Shown piece by piece: positions 43,222 to 54,300 of a stretch of DNA of 64,000 nucleotides (position 1 is its first letter; every line of letters begins with the position of its first letter). The translations under genes were made by a program, and so were the position numbers. The notes under the pieces were generated by a model. The model was not told where the DNA came from and ran no database searches. It saw only the letters and a list, made by a program, of their open reading frames with translations. The stretch is taken from NCBI GenBank assembly GCA_022828595.1, contig JAKGHH010000001.1, forward strand, positions 122,958,999-123,022,998, written 5' to 3'. This DNA is from Nelumbo lutea. Taxonomy: Eukaryota > Streptophyta > Magnoliopsida > Proteales > Nelumbonaceae.

Positions 43222-43398
43222 TCATCCCAGCAATTTCTCCTGCTTTCTTGAATGATCTGGGACCTCCTTCCCTGCCACAGAGACATTTTCTGATGATGGG
43301 TCCGGATCCTCTGAATTCTCTGCGAACTCCTCTTTGTACATCTCTTCTATCATAGGCTTCCACAGCCGAACTCGAGCATTTATGAACCAATTTGAAAT
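43222..43398 (-). CDS. BLH-A exon 4 (homeodomain helix 3, C-terminus)
   Basis: After a GTTTCAG acceptor: [37 protein letters not shown] and a stop. 59 codons including stop. Confidence 0.88.
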   Translation of the reverse strand: MSNWFINARVRLWKPMIEEMYKEEFAENSEDPDPSSENVSVAGKEVPDHSRKQEKLLG

Positions 43399-43435
43399 CT
43401 GAAACAATGATGAAGCACCCAACTTTTTAGTTTTT

Positions 43436-43481
<46 letters not shown>

Positions 43482-44950
43482 TGAAAATTACTTGGTTTTT
43501 TGTTAAGCCTGTTTGTGAAGCCAAAATTAGCTTCTCAGACTCGTTCGGATATCTGTGTGAGTGACAATAATCAGTGGTAGAAAATTGAAAAGAAGATATG
43601 ATGTAGGTTGTTGAAAACAGGAAAATCCGAGTACCGGGTGAAAGCACTTACGGATGGAGGAAGTGTTCGAAAAGCCAAGAGCGAAGGATTGCCACAGAAT
43701 TCTCGGGCAATCCTCTTATTGGTCTCCATGGCTGTCGTCGGTTTTGCATCATCCCAAGCTGCTGAAGGGACGCTCGATTATGTCTTCCCTCTTGATCAAA
43801 CAAACTGAGCTGTGAAAGGCTGTTTCTTATTCTTGGTATATCTTGAGAGGCTTGTGATTTTGCTACATTTATTTGAACAGCTATAGCATCTCTTAAGCTG
43901 CGAAAGTGTCTAGACATTGCTTGGAGTGCAAGTGCAGTATAAGACTTTGCTGCACCCAAACCTGCTATCACCTCAAAGGATGACACCACTTGTTCCATCT
44001 GATGGTAGTACTGCTCATATCTGCTATCAACCTGAGAAGAGAGAAAACAATTCATGCAGTTGTTACCAGGTTCTAGCAATCACACATTAATTAGAAAAGA
44101 AGCAAATTTCTAGCAGCCTTGTTAATACCTCATCCAACAAGGCAGTGAGTTTGACAATTCTGATTTGAAGCTCCTGTTTCTCGGCAGCTAACCCATTACT
44201 ACAGACCTCTGCTTGCATTTCAGGAGAAACTCCAAGAGTTCCTCTTCTTCCATTTCTGGCTAACCGTTTAAATGGTTTCTCTGAACTGAAATCGATACCC
44301 TTCCCTCCCACACTAACAACCTCCTCAAGGAGGGACTGTGCTGGCTTTAGATATCTGGAATTTGCCACAAAGTTAGCAAAGGATTCTATTTCATAAGAAG
44401 TGGAGCATGCTTTGTTCTGCACGGTTGATGATGAGGTGTAGATGCTATCGGCGAAGGGATAATCATTCCTTGTGTGATCTAATCCTGGGCTATGAATTTC
44501 TCTTGATTCTTCTCCAGATATTAAATAGTTAAAGCCTATGGGATCCGAATGCAGTGGTCTTTGCCTGTACTGCAGTGAAGGTATCAGCATATGGGATGGA
44601 AGATGAGAACCAAGAGTAAGGCAGAGTCTTTGGGCTTGGTGATCACTATCAGTCTCCCTCGCCGCTCCAAGAAGATTCATCAAATGTCTCCTACTACAAG
44701 GCTCAGAATCCTCGGATATTGCATGGGCTTGAAGCTGATCTATTGCTCTAGATATTCGTTCTCCCAGCAATTGAGTGGTGGGCAGTACACCCAGTGATTG
44801 GGGGAACGAATTCCTGTTTCTTCCATCCGATTGGAAAGAAGTATAGCCATTGTCTTCCAAGTTTGTTCGGCTTGAAATGGGGTCTGATGAAATAATGAAT
44901 TGGTGTAGAATACTTGAGGCTGGGTCGCTGGATGAGTCTTGTGAAACCAT
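43222..44950 (-). CDS. BEL1-like homeodomain protein BLH-A (whole gene)
   Basis: Exons (transcript order) 44950-44129, 44031-43652, 43552-43492 and 43398-43222 give 479 aa. It is a BELL-class TALE homeodomain transcription factor; family members act in the nucleus as dimers with KNOX proteins in meristem and organ patterning. Visible: an N-terminal LCLTLGS block (ZIBEL-like, residues 109-115), SKY box [18 protein letters not shown] (198-215), BELL domain [20 protein letters not shown] through [20 protein letters not shown] (259-316), and homeodomain from about 375 (WRPIRGLPE) with three-residue loop PYP and recognition helix [14 protein letters not shown]. The C-terminus after the homeodomain is only ~40 residues and lacks a second ZIBEL motif. 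All splice sites are GT/AG. The exact BLH number is not assigned. Confidence 0.88.
43439..43479. repeat. (GA)n microsatellite in BLH-A intron 3
   Basis: About 20 GA units on plus, that is (CT)n in the transcript. They make up nearly half of the 93-nt intron 43399-43491. Confidence 0.92.
43492..43552 (-). CDS. BLH-A exon 3 (61 nt)
   Basis: Encodes [20 protein letters not shown], the TALE loop extension (PYP) and helix 2. Phase 2 in, phase 0 out, identical in length and phase to BLH-B exon 3. Confidence 0.9.
43652..44031 (-). CDS. BLH-A exon 2 (BELL domain and homeodomain start)
   Basis: Encodes [20 protein letters not shown] through [28 protein letters not shown] acceptor, |GTAAGTGC donor. 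Confidence 0.9.
44129..44950 (-). CDS. BLH-A exon 1 (N-terminus, SKY box)
   Basis: 274 codons from ATG at 44950 to the GATGAG|GTATTA donor. Reading past the donor adds [12 protein letters not shown], which is intronic. Confidence 0.85.
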
Positions 44951-46844
44951 TGCAACAGGTTTAGAAGAAACACCTAGTAAGGAAGATGCATGTTATACAG
45001 GATAAAAGAGTCATTCTCTCTTTGTTGTCATCAACTCAGAACTGATTATTGATGTAGCCAAAATGGGGTAGGGGATCTACTCGTCTTAGGAGGACAAATA
45101 ACAGCTCAAACTCAAAGTTTGAAGAAGAGACGAGAAAGGGAAAACCAAACTAAGATACAAATGCTCTCAACTCTTCAAAATGAGGAATGCAAGAGCTATT
45201 TAAAACGGGTGACAACACCCATGTGAGAAAGGGATGGTTAGCTGCTGGAAAACCACTGAAATCGAGAGCCAAGAAAGCTCTTGAGCTACTCAACTGTAAT
45301 TGAGAAGTAGATGCCCATTAAGATCAAAAGTATAGTTTTAAAAGGGTGAAGGGAGAAACCGAGAGAGGAAAGGCAAAACCCACATCTACTGAGAGACCAA
45401 TTAATGGTCAAAAACTGAAAATACAAACCAGTCAAGAGCAGGTGAAACTGAGAGCAGAATTCACCCATTCAAGCAACCCGACTAGAAGAAGCGTTAAAGA
45501 TGAAATGGTAATAAATACAATTTGTTAAAAATACACACAGAAGAAAACAACTCCAACCAAGATAAAGGGAGTTAAACAACCAAGAAGCAGGACCCAGTTT
45601 TCCCAATTAACCAGAGAGACAGAGAGAGAGTGGGAGGCAAAACAAAGCAAATGAAATAGTATCCAAGTACAGACATACCGTGGCTACTAATCGTTCCAAG
45701 ACAATGAACGTACACAAACACACATGGAACATTATCTCTCTCTCTCCCTCTGTGGCTGATTAGCTGATACTCCAGAGACACAGATCCCTGCAAATCCTTC
45801 AAACAAGCAAAGCTGGGTAAAAAGCAAACAAAATGGCAGAAAAGATGGTCCCCATCTACCCAAACATCAGAGGCCTGAGATATAAACCAACAAGCAATAG
45901 AGATCAATCTTTCAGCTTTAACATCTGCGGCTTCATTTCTTCGGGAGACGTGAAGTATTCCGCAAGCGGACCCAATGGGTTGTCTTAAACTTTTATTTCT
46001 TCCCGGGTGTTTGTTTGTCACATATTATGACATCACATGAGGCAGCTCAACATGTTATTGGAATAGCATTCGAAATTTCATATTGTTTGTTTCCTACAGG
46101 TCCCCGATATACAGCGTAAAACAAGAGTAGAAAAAATGAAAAGTAGGCTATCCTCTTCACTTTCCCAGTTTTAAGATTGTCTCGTTGTGGACCTTGTGGT
46201 ACTGTAAAATAGTAGCAACCCCAGATGGTAATATATATAGCTTTTTCTTTTTCCAGTTTGGCTTTGTGATGGTTATCGCACAGAGATGTTGAAAGGACAC
46301 TGGGTCCATATCTACAGGCAAATATATGAGTTGTGTGTGTGTGTGAGAGAGAGAGTTCTCTACTTTCTTGCTGGTGATAGACTGATGGAGTATCTGTTTG
46401 GTTATTCTGATTAGGGGGATTGATTGATTCTGGGTCCAATTGGGTAGTAATCATTGCCATCTCTGTTGCTTGTGGCCTCCACCAGTTGTCTGTGTCTCTA
46501 CTTGATTCCGTATTTTTTGCTGTTTAATGGGATGTCGTGGGCCCAGTTTTGTAACACAATAAAATCGCCGCGTTATCTGATTTAGGAACAAACAATCAGT
46601 CACTCACGGAATAAGATAAAAGAATTCTAAAATGCTCAAACATAACGTCGAACGAGTCGAGACATGATAATTCTTGAAAAAATTGCACGGTCGTCTCGTC
46701 GGCAACTCACCAAGTCAATAATACTAATATTTTTATGCCAATTGCCAATTGGCAATGGCATCCGTCTGAGCGTCTCGGGCTACTGACCAGACGCGGATTA
46801 ACATCATTCTTCAATGATGTTTAAACCAATTAAACAACTAAAAC
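44951..46844 (-). other. BLH-A upstream region
   Basis: No separate gene supported; minus-strand ORFs at 45572-46021 and 46047-46460 have low-complexity or noncoding character. A GT/GA run at 46325-46356 on plus is (CA)n/(CT)n in BLH-A sense, as often seen in plant 5' leaders, so the BLH-A promoter or 5' UTR introns may extend to about 46.5 kb. Confidence 0.4.
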
Positions 46845-47152
46845 GATGGTTTTGAAAACCGGACCGGACCGGATGATCGGACCAGTTGACTCAGGAATTG
46901 GTCAGACAATCGGTTTTGTTTCATCATAAAACTATTCCTGGGCCATAAACCGCTGATTAAGTCAGCGACCCTCTGACCAGTTTGATTGAACAATCACCTG
47001 GATAATGGTTTTCGTCCATTTTTTATTTTAATTATTTTTTTAAATTTAAATTTTTTTTATTTAGAATGGGCTGTTCATTCGAATCGGACGGTGAGACCAT
47101 TTGACTCGAAAATCAATCCCCAAAATGATTCCGATCCGATTTTAAAACCTTG
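46845..47152. mobile_element. hAT-like MITE, CCGGTT family, copy 2
   Basis: ACTAAAAC at 46837-46844 and 47153-47160 is a perfect 8-bp target duplication. Ends GATGGTTTTGAAAACCGG and TTTTAAAACCTTG are imperfect inverted repeats. The interior is homologous to 28107-28419. Confidence 0.75.
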
Positions 47153-47729
47153 ACTAAAACAATAATTATAGAAAACTTTATGGTCTGCTCCCCCTTAGAT
47201 ATTTTTATTGATTTTCTAATATATATAGACAGATTAGCTAGTAGTTGAGACGGTCACTCGGCATCCCTCCCTTGCACCTTGCTTTGGTCTATCCCTCCTC
47301 TAATGTGTAATATGTGATATCAAAAAAGAGATAAACAGGATCAAAGGATCACACCACTACGTCTTAGGGTGTTTGGTTGGTCCATGGTGTGGCTCGATCC
47401 ATGCAATCTCGTGGATGGGTTCACACCATGGGCCAATTTCTCATCTATTGGTTTTTATCGTGGACCGTTCCACGCTACCATGGATTTTTTTTATAGTGAG
47501 TTGTCCTATTTTTCGCACATACTTCATAGGATGGATTATTTTACCATGGTGTTTTTTTGGACTTGCATATTAAATAATAAATTTCGTTATATAATATTTA
47601 ATTAAATATGTTCTATAATATTAATATTTAATTAATTTTGTTATACAATATTTTTTAGATTTGCATATTAAATAATAATGTTGTGTACTTTTTTAATTAA
47701 AACCTGTATACTTTTTAGGAAGAAATACA

Positions 47730-48025
47730 TTGTAGCTTACTACAGAATTCTGAAATTAGAGCCCCCTGTAGTCTACTAATAGCGTCCCCCCCCCAATAAA
47801 TCGCATCCTGCCCGTGGATGTAGCATCAAATAAACCACATCCTGCCCATGGATGTAGCATCAATTCACAGTCATTCTGAAATTACAGCCCCCATAATCTA
47901 CTAGTAGCCCCCCAATAAACCGCATCCTGCCTGTGGATGTAGCATCAATTTACAGTCAAGATTCATCCCACTTGTACGGTGGGATTAAGAATTCTGAGGT
48001 GGACTGAATAGTCATTCTCCCTATT
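47730..48025. repeat. Relative of the 783-1171 dispersed repeat
   Basis: Contains AGAATTCTGAAAT, three copies of CGCATCCTGCCCGTGGATGT or close variants (47803, 47840, 47925), then GTACGGTGGGATTAAGAATT and CAGTCATTCTCC, in the same order as the repeat near the window start. Confidence 0.6.
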
Positions 48026-48358
48026 TTTTATTAATTATTATTTTTATATAAAATTAGTACTCCTAGCAATTTAAATATTAACGTAGTTTTGAATTATTTT
48101 TATTGATTTCTAGAATATTTATTAATTTTCAATTTGTCTTTAAATTTAGTAAGATTAATAACTTCATAAATCAATCTTATCAATTTACTAATACTTTTTT
48201 ATTATGTATATTACTAAAAAATAAAATATTATTTTTTTCTTATTAATAACATACTCACATATTGTAGGCGAGATGCATGGAATCAAAACATAATGTAGAT
48301 TGAAATACATCATACCTTGCAGAACAACTATGGGGGTGTGATGTGGTTTAATCCACAT

Positions 48359-48825
48359 TAGGGATGCAAGTTGGGCAAGTTGTGCTAGGTTTACGGTCAA
48401 TCCAAGCCCAATCAAAAAATTTGGGCTTAAGGCCTGAGCTTGGACTGAGTTTGAAGTCAAGCTTGATCTTCTCAGCTTGCATTATAATTTGATTCACTTC
48501 GGTTAGGTTCGAGCTTAGGTTGGTCAATAAACCCACTCTAAAATTATACATGTATGTATATATGTATGTGTGTATGTATGTATATATGTATGTATGCAAA
48601 AATGTACATATATACATATGTATGTATGAATTTGTATAGTTGGGTAGGGCTCGGGCTGGGTTTAAGCTACCTAAGGGCTAGGCCCAACCCATCCCAAAAA
48701 ATAAAAAAGCCTGGATTATTGGGCCCGAGCCCAACTCAAAGACCAAAAATCCAAGCCCAATCCATGTAAAATTTCAGGCTAGGTTGGTTCGGATTTAGAT
48801 TGGGCCCACCCAAATTGCACTCCTA
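48359..48825. mobile_element. hAT-like MITE (TAGGGRTGCAA type)
   Basis: TAGGGATGCAAGTTGGGC at the left matches the reverse complement of GCCCACCCAAATTGCACTCCTA at the right. Rich in GGGCTTGGG/CCAAGCCC words and contains a (TATG)n microsatellite at 48544-48630. No clear 8-bp target duplication remains. Confidence 0.6.
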
Positions 48826-48971
48826 GTCAAGATATCTTTGTCCATGGTGCAAAACAACTATCCTTTTGAGGTCTGGTGTGCATTTTTATCCACACTACAT
48901 GTGTGATATATAGATATAGATCAAAACAAACCACCTAATTTCTCATTTATACTACAGAACACCCCTAATAA

Positions 48972-49414
48972 GATGAGCCTCTTCAAAATTTGATACCCCC
49001 AATTCACAACTCATCCCTATCTTGTTTTTTTTATAATAAATAATTACATTACAATTTACAAATGGCGTTTATATTTCAAGTTCATTGTGCTGTGAGGTCC
49101 ATTTGGTGGTTACTTTTGTTACATGGAACATGTGGGAGGTTGCAACGTGGGTACACTATATCCCTACCCCTAGAGTCTAGACGTTAGCCTTTTCTTTTTT
49201 CTTTTAAATGGTGAAGCTCTATCCTCTATGGTAATGGTACTATTACATTTTTATTGTTCCTGAAAATGAGGCTTTTTTTTTTTTCTTTGCTCTCTTCTCT
49301 GGTCTAATCTTCTGATGCAAATGAGAGGAATAGTTTTTCTGCACAATGTTTATGTATTTATCTCAATTCTCTTCTTCCAACTTTGCTTGGCATTTTTTTT
49401 CTTGTTTTACTGAT
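48972..49414. other. Intergenic, nothing recognised
   Basis: AT-rich with T-runs; no supported feature. Confidence 0.4.
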
Positions 49415-49700
49415 CAAAAAGAACCGTTCGACCTGGGAACCAGTCACCTATCCAGTTCCGTTTTGCATCAGGCATGGGATTTTCCAAAAAAAAACTGTTG
49501 AACCGGTCAGCAAACTGATGACCTAACCCAAATGGTTGAACCGCTGAATCTTTCGACCCAAACAATGATTTTTCAGGTCATTTTTATTTAATTTTTTTTT
49601 TCATTTTAAAAAATTTTAAAACATCACGGGGTGACCATTTGGACCGGAGGGTCGAACCATTCGACTCGAGCAACTTTCGTAATTCTTGATTGACCTGACC
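49415..49700. mobile_element. hAT-like MITE, CCGGTT family, copy 3 (degraded)
   Basis: Shares GAACCGTTCGACC, GTTGAACCGGTCAGC, TTTTTCAGGTCATTTTTATT and GGTCGAACCATTCGACTCG with the copies at 28.1 and 46.8 kb. The termini are lost, so no target duplication is visible. Confidence 0.55.
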
Positions 49701-50668
49701 AACTTTCGAAAGCTTTATCCCAATTCCTCTCAGCCTGGATTTCTGTTTAAATTTAAGGTTGTCGAAGGAAGTCTTTACTGAGCTGTGAGAATGATGGTTG
49801 GTGAAGATGACTATATATTACGAATTAAATATATAGTTTTCAAACAGAAAGCCTGCAGCCAACATTCGTGAAAATGGAAAATACCAGTAATAAAGTAGGT
49901 TTATCTGGGCTTTCCACTTTTCCAGAAAGAAGAGGAAATTAAAAATGAAAAAGAAAGGAAAACAGAGATAGGGTTGCAGACTGAAGAAATACTTGTGCCA
50001 TAGTTTTATTTTTATCACAGACCTTTCTGTATTACAAAGTACAGTATGGTACATACCACAGCCATTCTGCTACTTGATGCCACTAGAGACATTATAAATA
50101 ACATAAGCAATGGGCAGAATAGTGGCCCCAATACATTGAGCAGTGAGCTCCTATATTATATATAGTTCAGCACAAGAACAAGATGATGCAGCTATGACAA
50201 CTCTGAGCCCTGAACCACCCATAAAGCTTGTCTTGGATCTTTCAATCTTGAACCATTTCAACATCCCCTATTCCTACGAGTATGAAGGCAACTATTGGAT
50301 TTGGAACCAAGAAAAATAAAAACCAATTATGATCCTTGTCACAATATTTAACATTGGATGTGATGATCTCCTCTAGAAGACCAATTGAAAATAAGTGTAC
50401 AAGATACATCCTTGAATGGATTCCACAAAAATTATGTTATGAACCTTCACAGATATGCTACTTTTCCACCAGTCTCTTGTTATATATACTACAGCTGTGT
50501 TTGCCATATGAATGAATGTTCACACATTACGTAATCGCTTCTTTTTTAAGCAAGATTGATGATACCAGCTTCCAGCTATTGTCATTCTTTTCTCTCATTT
50601 GTCTTCTTCTTTCCCCTTCCTCAAGAAGATTACAATTTCCACCTACCTACATAGAATGCAAGCAAAGC
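49701..50668 (-). other. BLH-B 3' UTR and downstream flank
   Basis: No coding sequence. The 3' UTR of BLH-B must begin at 50668 and run leftward; the poly(A) site cannot be fixed by eye. Confidence 0.45.
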
Positions 50669-51370
50669 TTAGGCAACAAAATCATGCAATAGACGGGAGG
50701 AACTAAATCTTTCTTTTTGGTTCCCAGCATCCATGCAATTGTAATCTGCTATGTCAGTCCCCACAGAAGAAGTTGTTGCACTGTACATCTCATCCCCTCC
50801 TATGGCGATAAAATTGTGAGGTGACCTGCCAGACATGCGTAAGCCACCATCACAATGCTGTAATCCTAATGTGAGTGACACTCCACTGCCACTCCCAAAT
50901 CTCCCTAACTCTGCCATCTGGTAAGCAGCAGCTGCTGCCATAAATCTCCCACCACCATTCCTATCAGACTGAACTAGTGTATCCTGGAAAAGACTGCTAC
51001 AATCATCTATACTGGATCTTGGTTCTCCACCCAACTTCATTACCCCGTGGTCAGTACCATCCCTCTTGCAAGCACCATCCTGAAGGCCTGCACCTGCTGC
51101 AGATCCAGACATTTCTATATCAGGGAAAATGTCAGACTTTGAATCTTGGATTTGTCCAGTATGGCAATCCTCAGTAGATGTGGACTTCACACTTTGCTGC
51201 AAATCTTCCCCCCTATCTTCAGAGACCTTATTATCATCCTTCACTGCCTTGGATGCATTTTCAGATGAAGAATTTGAGTCCATCTCAGTGTTACCAATTT
51301 CTTCTTTGTACATCTCCTCAACCATGGGCTTCCATAGTCGTACTCGGGCATTTATAAACCAGTTTGAGAC
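50669..51370 (-). CDS. BLH1: BLH-B exon 4 (homeodomain helix 3, long C-terminus)
   Basis: TTGCCTTAG acceptor, then [20 protein letters not shown] and a Ser/Asp-rich tail with [20 protein letters not shown], the ZIBEL motif VSLTLGL and LLHDFVA-stop. 234 codons including stop. Confidence 0.9.
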   Translation of the reverse strand, partial: VSNWFINARVRLWKPMVEEMYKEEIGNTEMDSNSSSENASKAVKDDNKVSEDRGEDLQQSVKSTSTEDCHTGQIQDSKSDIFPDIEMSGSAAGAGLQDGACKRDGTDHGVMKLGGEPRSSIDDCSSLFQDTLVQSDRNGGGRFMAAAAAYQMAELGRFGSGSGVSLTLGLQHCDGGLRMSGRSPHNFIAIGGDEMYSATTSSVGTDIADYNCMDAGNQKERFSSSRLLHDFVA

Positions 51371-54300
51371 CTAAGGCAAACAAGATATCAAATATCAGAC
51401 ACCATGAATACAGAATGAAGCAGATACCAACATTATTTGTGAGGTAACCTTAGGCCCACTACTTGATTGGTCCACCCAAGGAATTTTCAACATAAACCTT
51501 ATTATCTAAATTACTGAATGGTGAATCCATTTTTTATACTTCACTGCATCATTGTTTGAAGACATTAATCACAAAATAACTTGCAGGTAGATTAGACTTT
51601 CATTGTTCTTATCTTTTACCTGGCTTCTGGTCAGGCCTGTCTGCCTAGCTAGCATGATTTTTTCAGCATCCTTGGGGTACCTGACCAAGATGAAAACGAC
51701 AAAGTTAGGAGGAATTGATATCCAATATTTTATTGGATGCATCAGGACATTAGATGTCGTTTTCTTTTTGTTATTTTTAAAGGAATGTGTGGGTTGGTGG
51801 AGGAAAATAGATAGAGATATTTAGTGTTGTAGGATTTACGGATGAAGAAAATGCTCAAACAGCCATGCCCGAAGGATAGAAACAGAGCTTTCAGGTAAGC
51901 CCCTCTGTGGCCTCCAAGCATGTTGCTGCATCATGCCAAACTGCTGAAGAGCCCTCTGTTGCCTGAGCTGCTGGTCTACATAGCGGAGGCGTGATATTCC
52001 AACCCCCTTGCTATCTTGTTCTCCAAGGTTTGTACGGATTGCATGAATCTGGCCACTGATTGCATCACGCAAGCAGCGGAAGTGGCGGGAAATTGTTTGG
52101 AGGGCAAGTGCTGTATATGGTTTAGCAGCCCCAGACCCTGCAATCACATCAAAAGATGATACCACAATCTGCATCTGATGATGGTACTGTTTGTATCTTC
52201 TATCAACCTGCAATCAGAGCAATCAAGAATATAACCATAGCACCAAAAGGAATCACTCTATTTTCATTTTCACTAGGAATAACGTCTACAATTTAGTAAT
52301 TTTATATCAACATTAAGAAATTTATATTGTTATAACTACATATCATCTAGCTCTAATAAAATGAACTGATTTTTACAATTACTTCATTATGGCTGTTTTA
52401 TGTCAACGCAAATTTCAGTACAAAGTAAAATGTTAAGGAGAAAAGGTGAGACATTACAATCTTGGTTCATCTTGCTTCAGATTTTGCTTTGCTTTGTTTG
52501 ATTGAGGAAGTAAAATGGTGTGGTCCCCGCTTTATATGGGAGAGATGGAGGACATAGAGGTAAACTTTGCATACTTCTGGAGATGCAAACCTTAGAACCC
52601 ATGGAAATTTAAATGATGTGGTTCCAATATAAATTTTATTCCCTAGGGGTGTAAAAGGTGTTTGCAAAAAATAAAAACAAGGTAAAAGTGAACTGGGTAT
52701 CAAGTTTACACCTGGACTACTTTTTTGTCTGATTGGTAACATTAAAGTTTATTGATATATGGAAAAGATTTAGTTAAAGTACAAAGTGTACCAAACACTC
52801 CTCTTAGACAGCCAATCTTTTACTAACCCCTTGCTTTGCTAGTGCATTGGCAGTGTTGGTTGATCTATGGACCCATGTAAATATTACTTCAATCTCATGG
52901 TTAAGTGTCTTATCTCTCTCATTGTCTTCCTATAGTGCCACAAGCCATTTAAATTGTTTAAAAACCAGCTCAATACTACCTTTTGAGTCACCTTTCACAA
53001 AGATGTCTCTGTAATCAAGTTTTTTTTTTTTTTTTTGCCAACATCCCTCTAAGACAGCCAATAGCTCTGCTCTTGTAGAATCACCATGGCCAACAGGACC
53101 CAAGAACATAACCATTATGTTTCCTTTGCTATTTCTAAAAGCTCCACCTATACCAAACCTGCCTGGATTTTCTAAACGGCACCCATCAAAGTTTAATTTC
53201 ATGAGATGAGGGGTTGGTTCGCAAAATGCAGGCTAGTGGCTGTCCTTGAAACAAATAGCCTACACTTGTCCACTTTTTTGCACTTGAAACAAATGCAGCC
53301 TATTACAGTTTTGTAACTAATAAAAAATGTCGTTCAGTTCAGTCACTTCAACCATTATCAAACAATTCCTTAGGCATCCCCGAAAAATATATATTTGTAT
53401 GTCAATGTTTAGAGTTATTTTGGTTTCACCATCATCCAAGCCTTATCCCAACTATAAGGGGTTGGCTAGCCATTATGTTCATTTTAAAGCCATATCCATT
53501 GTTAAATTATGAGTGCCTAAATCATTTCTTACTACTTCAACCCATGCCCTTTTGGTCTACCCCTAGCTCTTCTAGCTCCTTCAACTTGCAACAGATTGCT
53601 TCTTACAGGTGAGGTAAACATTGGGTAATGACCTTATTCATTTTGATCCAGTTACAGAGAGATTGATCTCTGTATGAAAATGTGTGTCAGAAGCATTTTT
53701 CCTGATTATCATTCCATATTGCTTGTTTAAGGATATGAAGAAATCCTACTAGCAGTTGCTTTTACTAATCACAGAGATCACAGAGGGATGACAAAGAAGT
53801 GAAAATAATTTACAGTGCCTGTATTCAATGGTATGCAGCCTCTTAGCCTTACAATTCTCAGGAATAAATTACTTGGGAATGTCAAAGTTATAAAGACAAC
53901 ATTTTAGATATTTAAAGTCAAGCTTCTAAGGAATATTCATGTTCCAAGTCAGATCCACTTCTGCAGCCACAAAGAAAGACTAGTATCAAATACTAAAATC
54001 ATGAAAGCTGATGAGCTTATCAGGCCACATGGATGTAAAGAAGATATTGTAGATATCTCCAAAACCACCAAAAATCTGTGTTCAATATGCAGCTTCATGT
54101 GGCTCAGAGATATTGAATTACATCAATCAACTCAAACTACATATTTACTTAATTAGATTTGCATGACAATATTGTACTTATTGACAAAAGGTAAAATTCT
54201 TTCTGATCAAATGTCTTGCAGGCATCTCAAATTTGACAGAGCATTTCTTTCAATAGAATTACTACATCAAACATCTATGTATTGGTTATTGATCAAGCCA

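Larger units (their letters stand above)
47369..48971. repeat. MITE nest (GTGTGG family with inserted repeats)
   Basis: AGGGTGTTTGGTTGG at the left and ACTACAGAACACCCCTAA at the right may be the ends of one element of the family also seen at 28435-28670, now holding other repeats: the GAATTC-type repeat (47730-48025) and a TAGGGATGCAA element (48359-48825). Boundaries are tentative. Confidence 0.4.

Noticed and set aside
45572..46460. Minus-strand ORFs of 137-149 codons upstream of BLH-A
   Set aside because: Composition driven by GA/GT runs and no recognisable motifs; probably BLH-A leader or promoter sequence.
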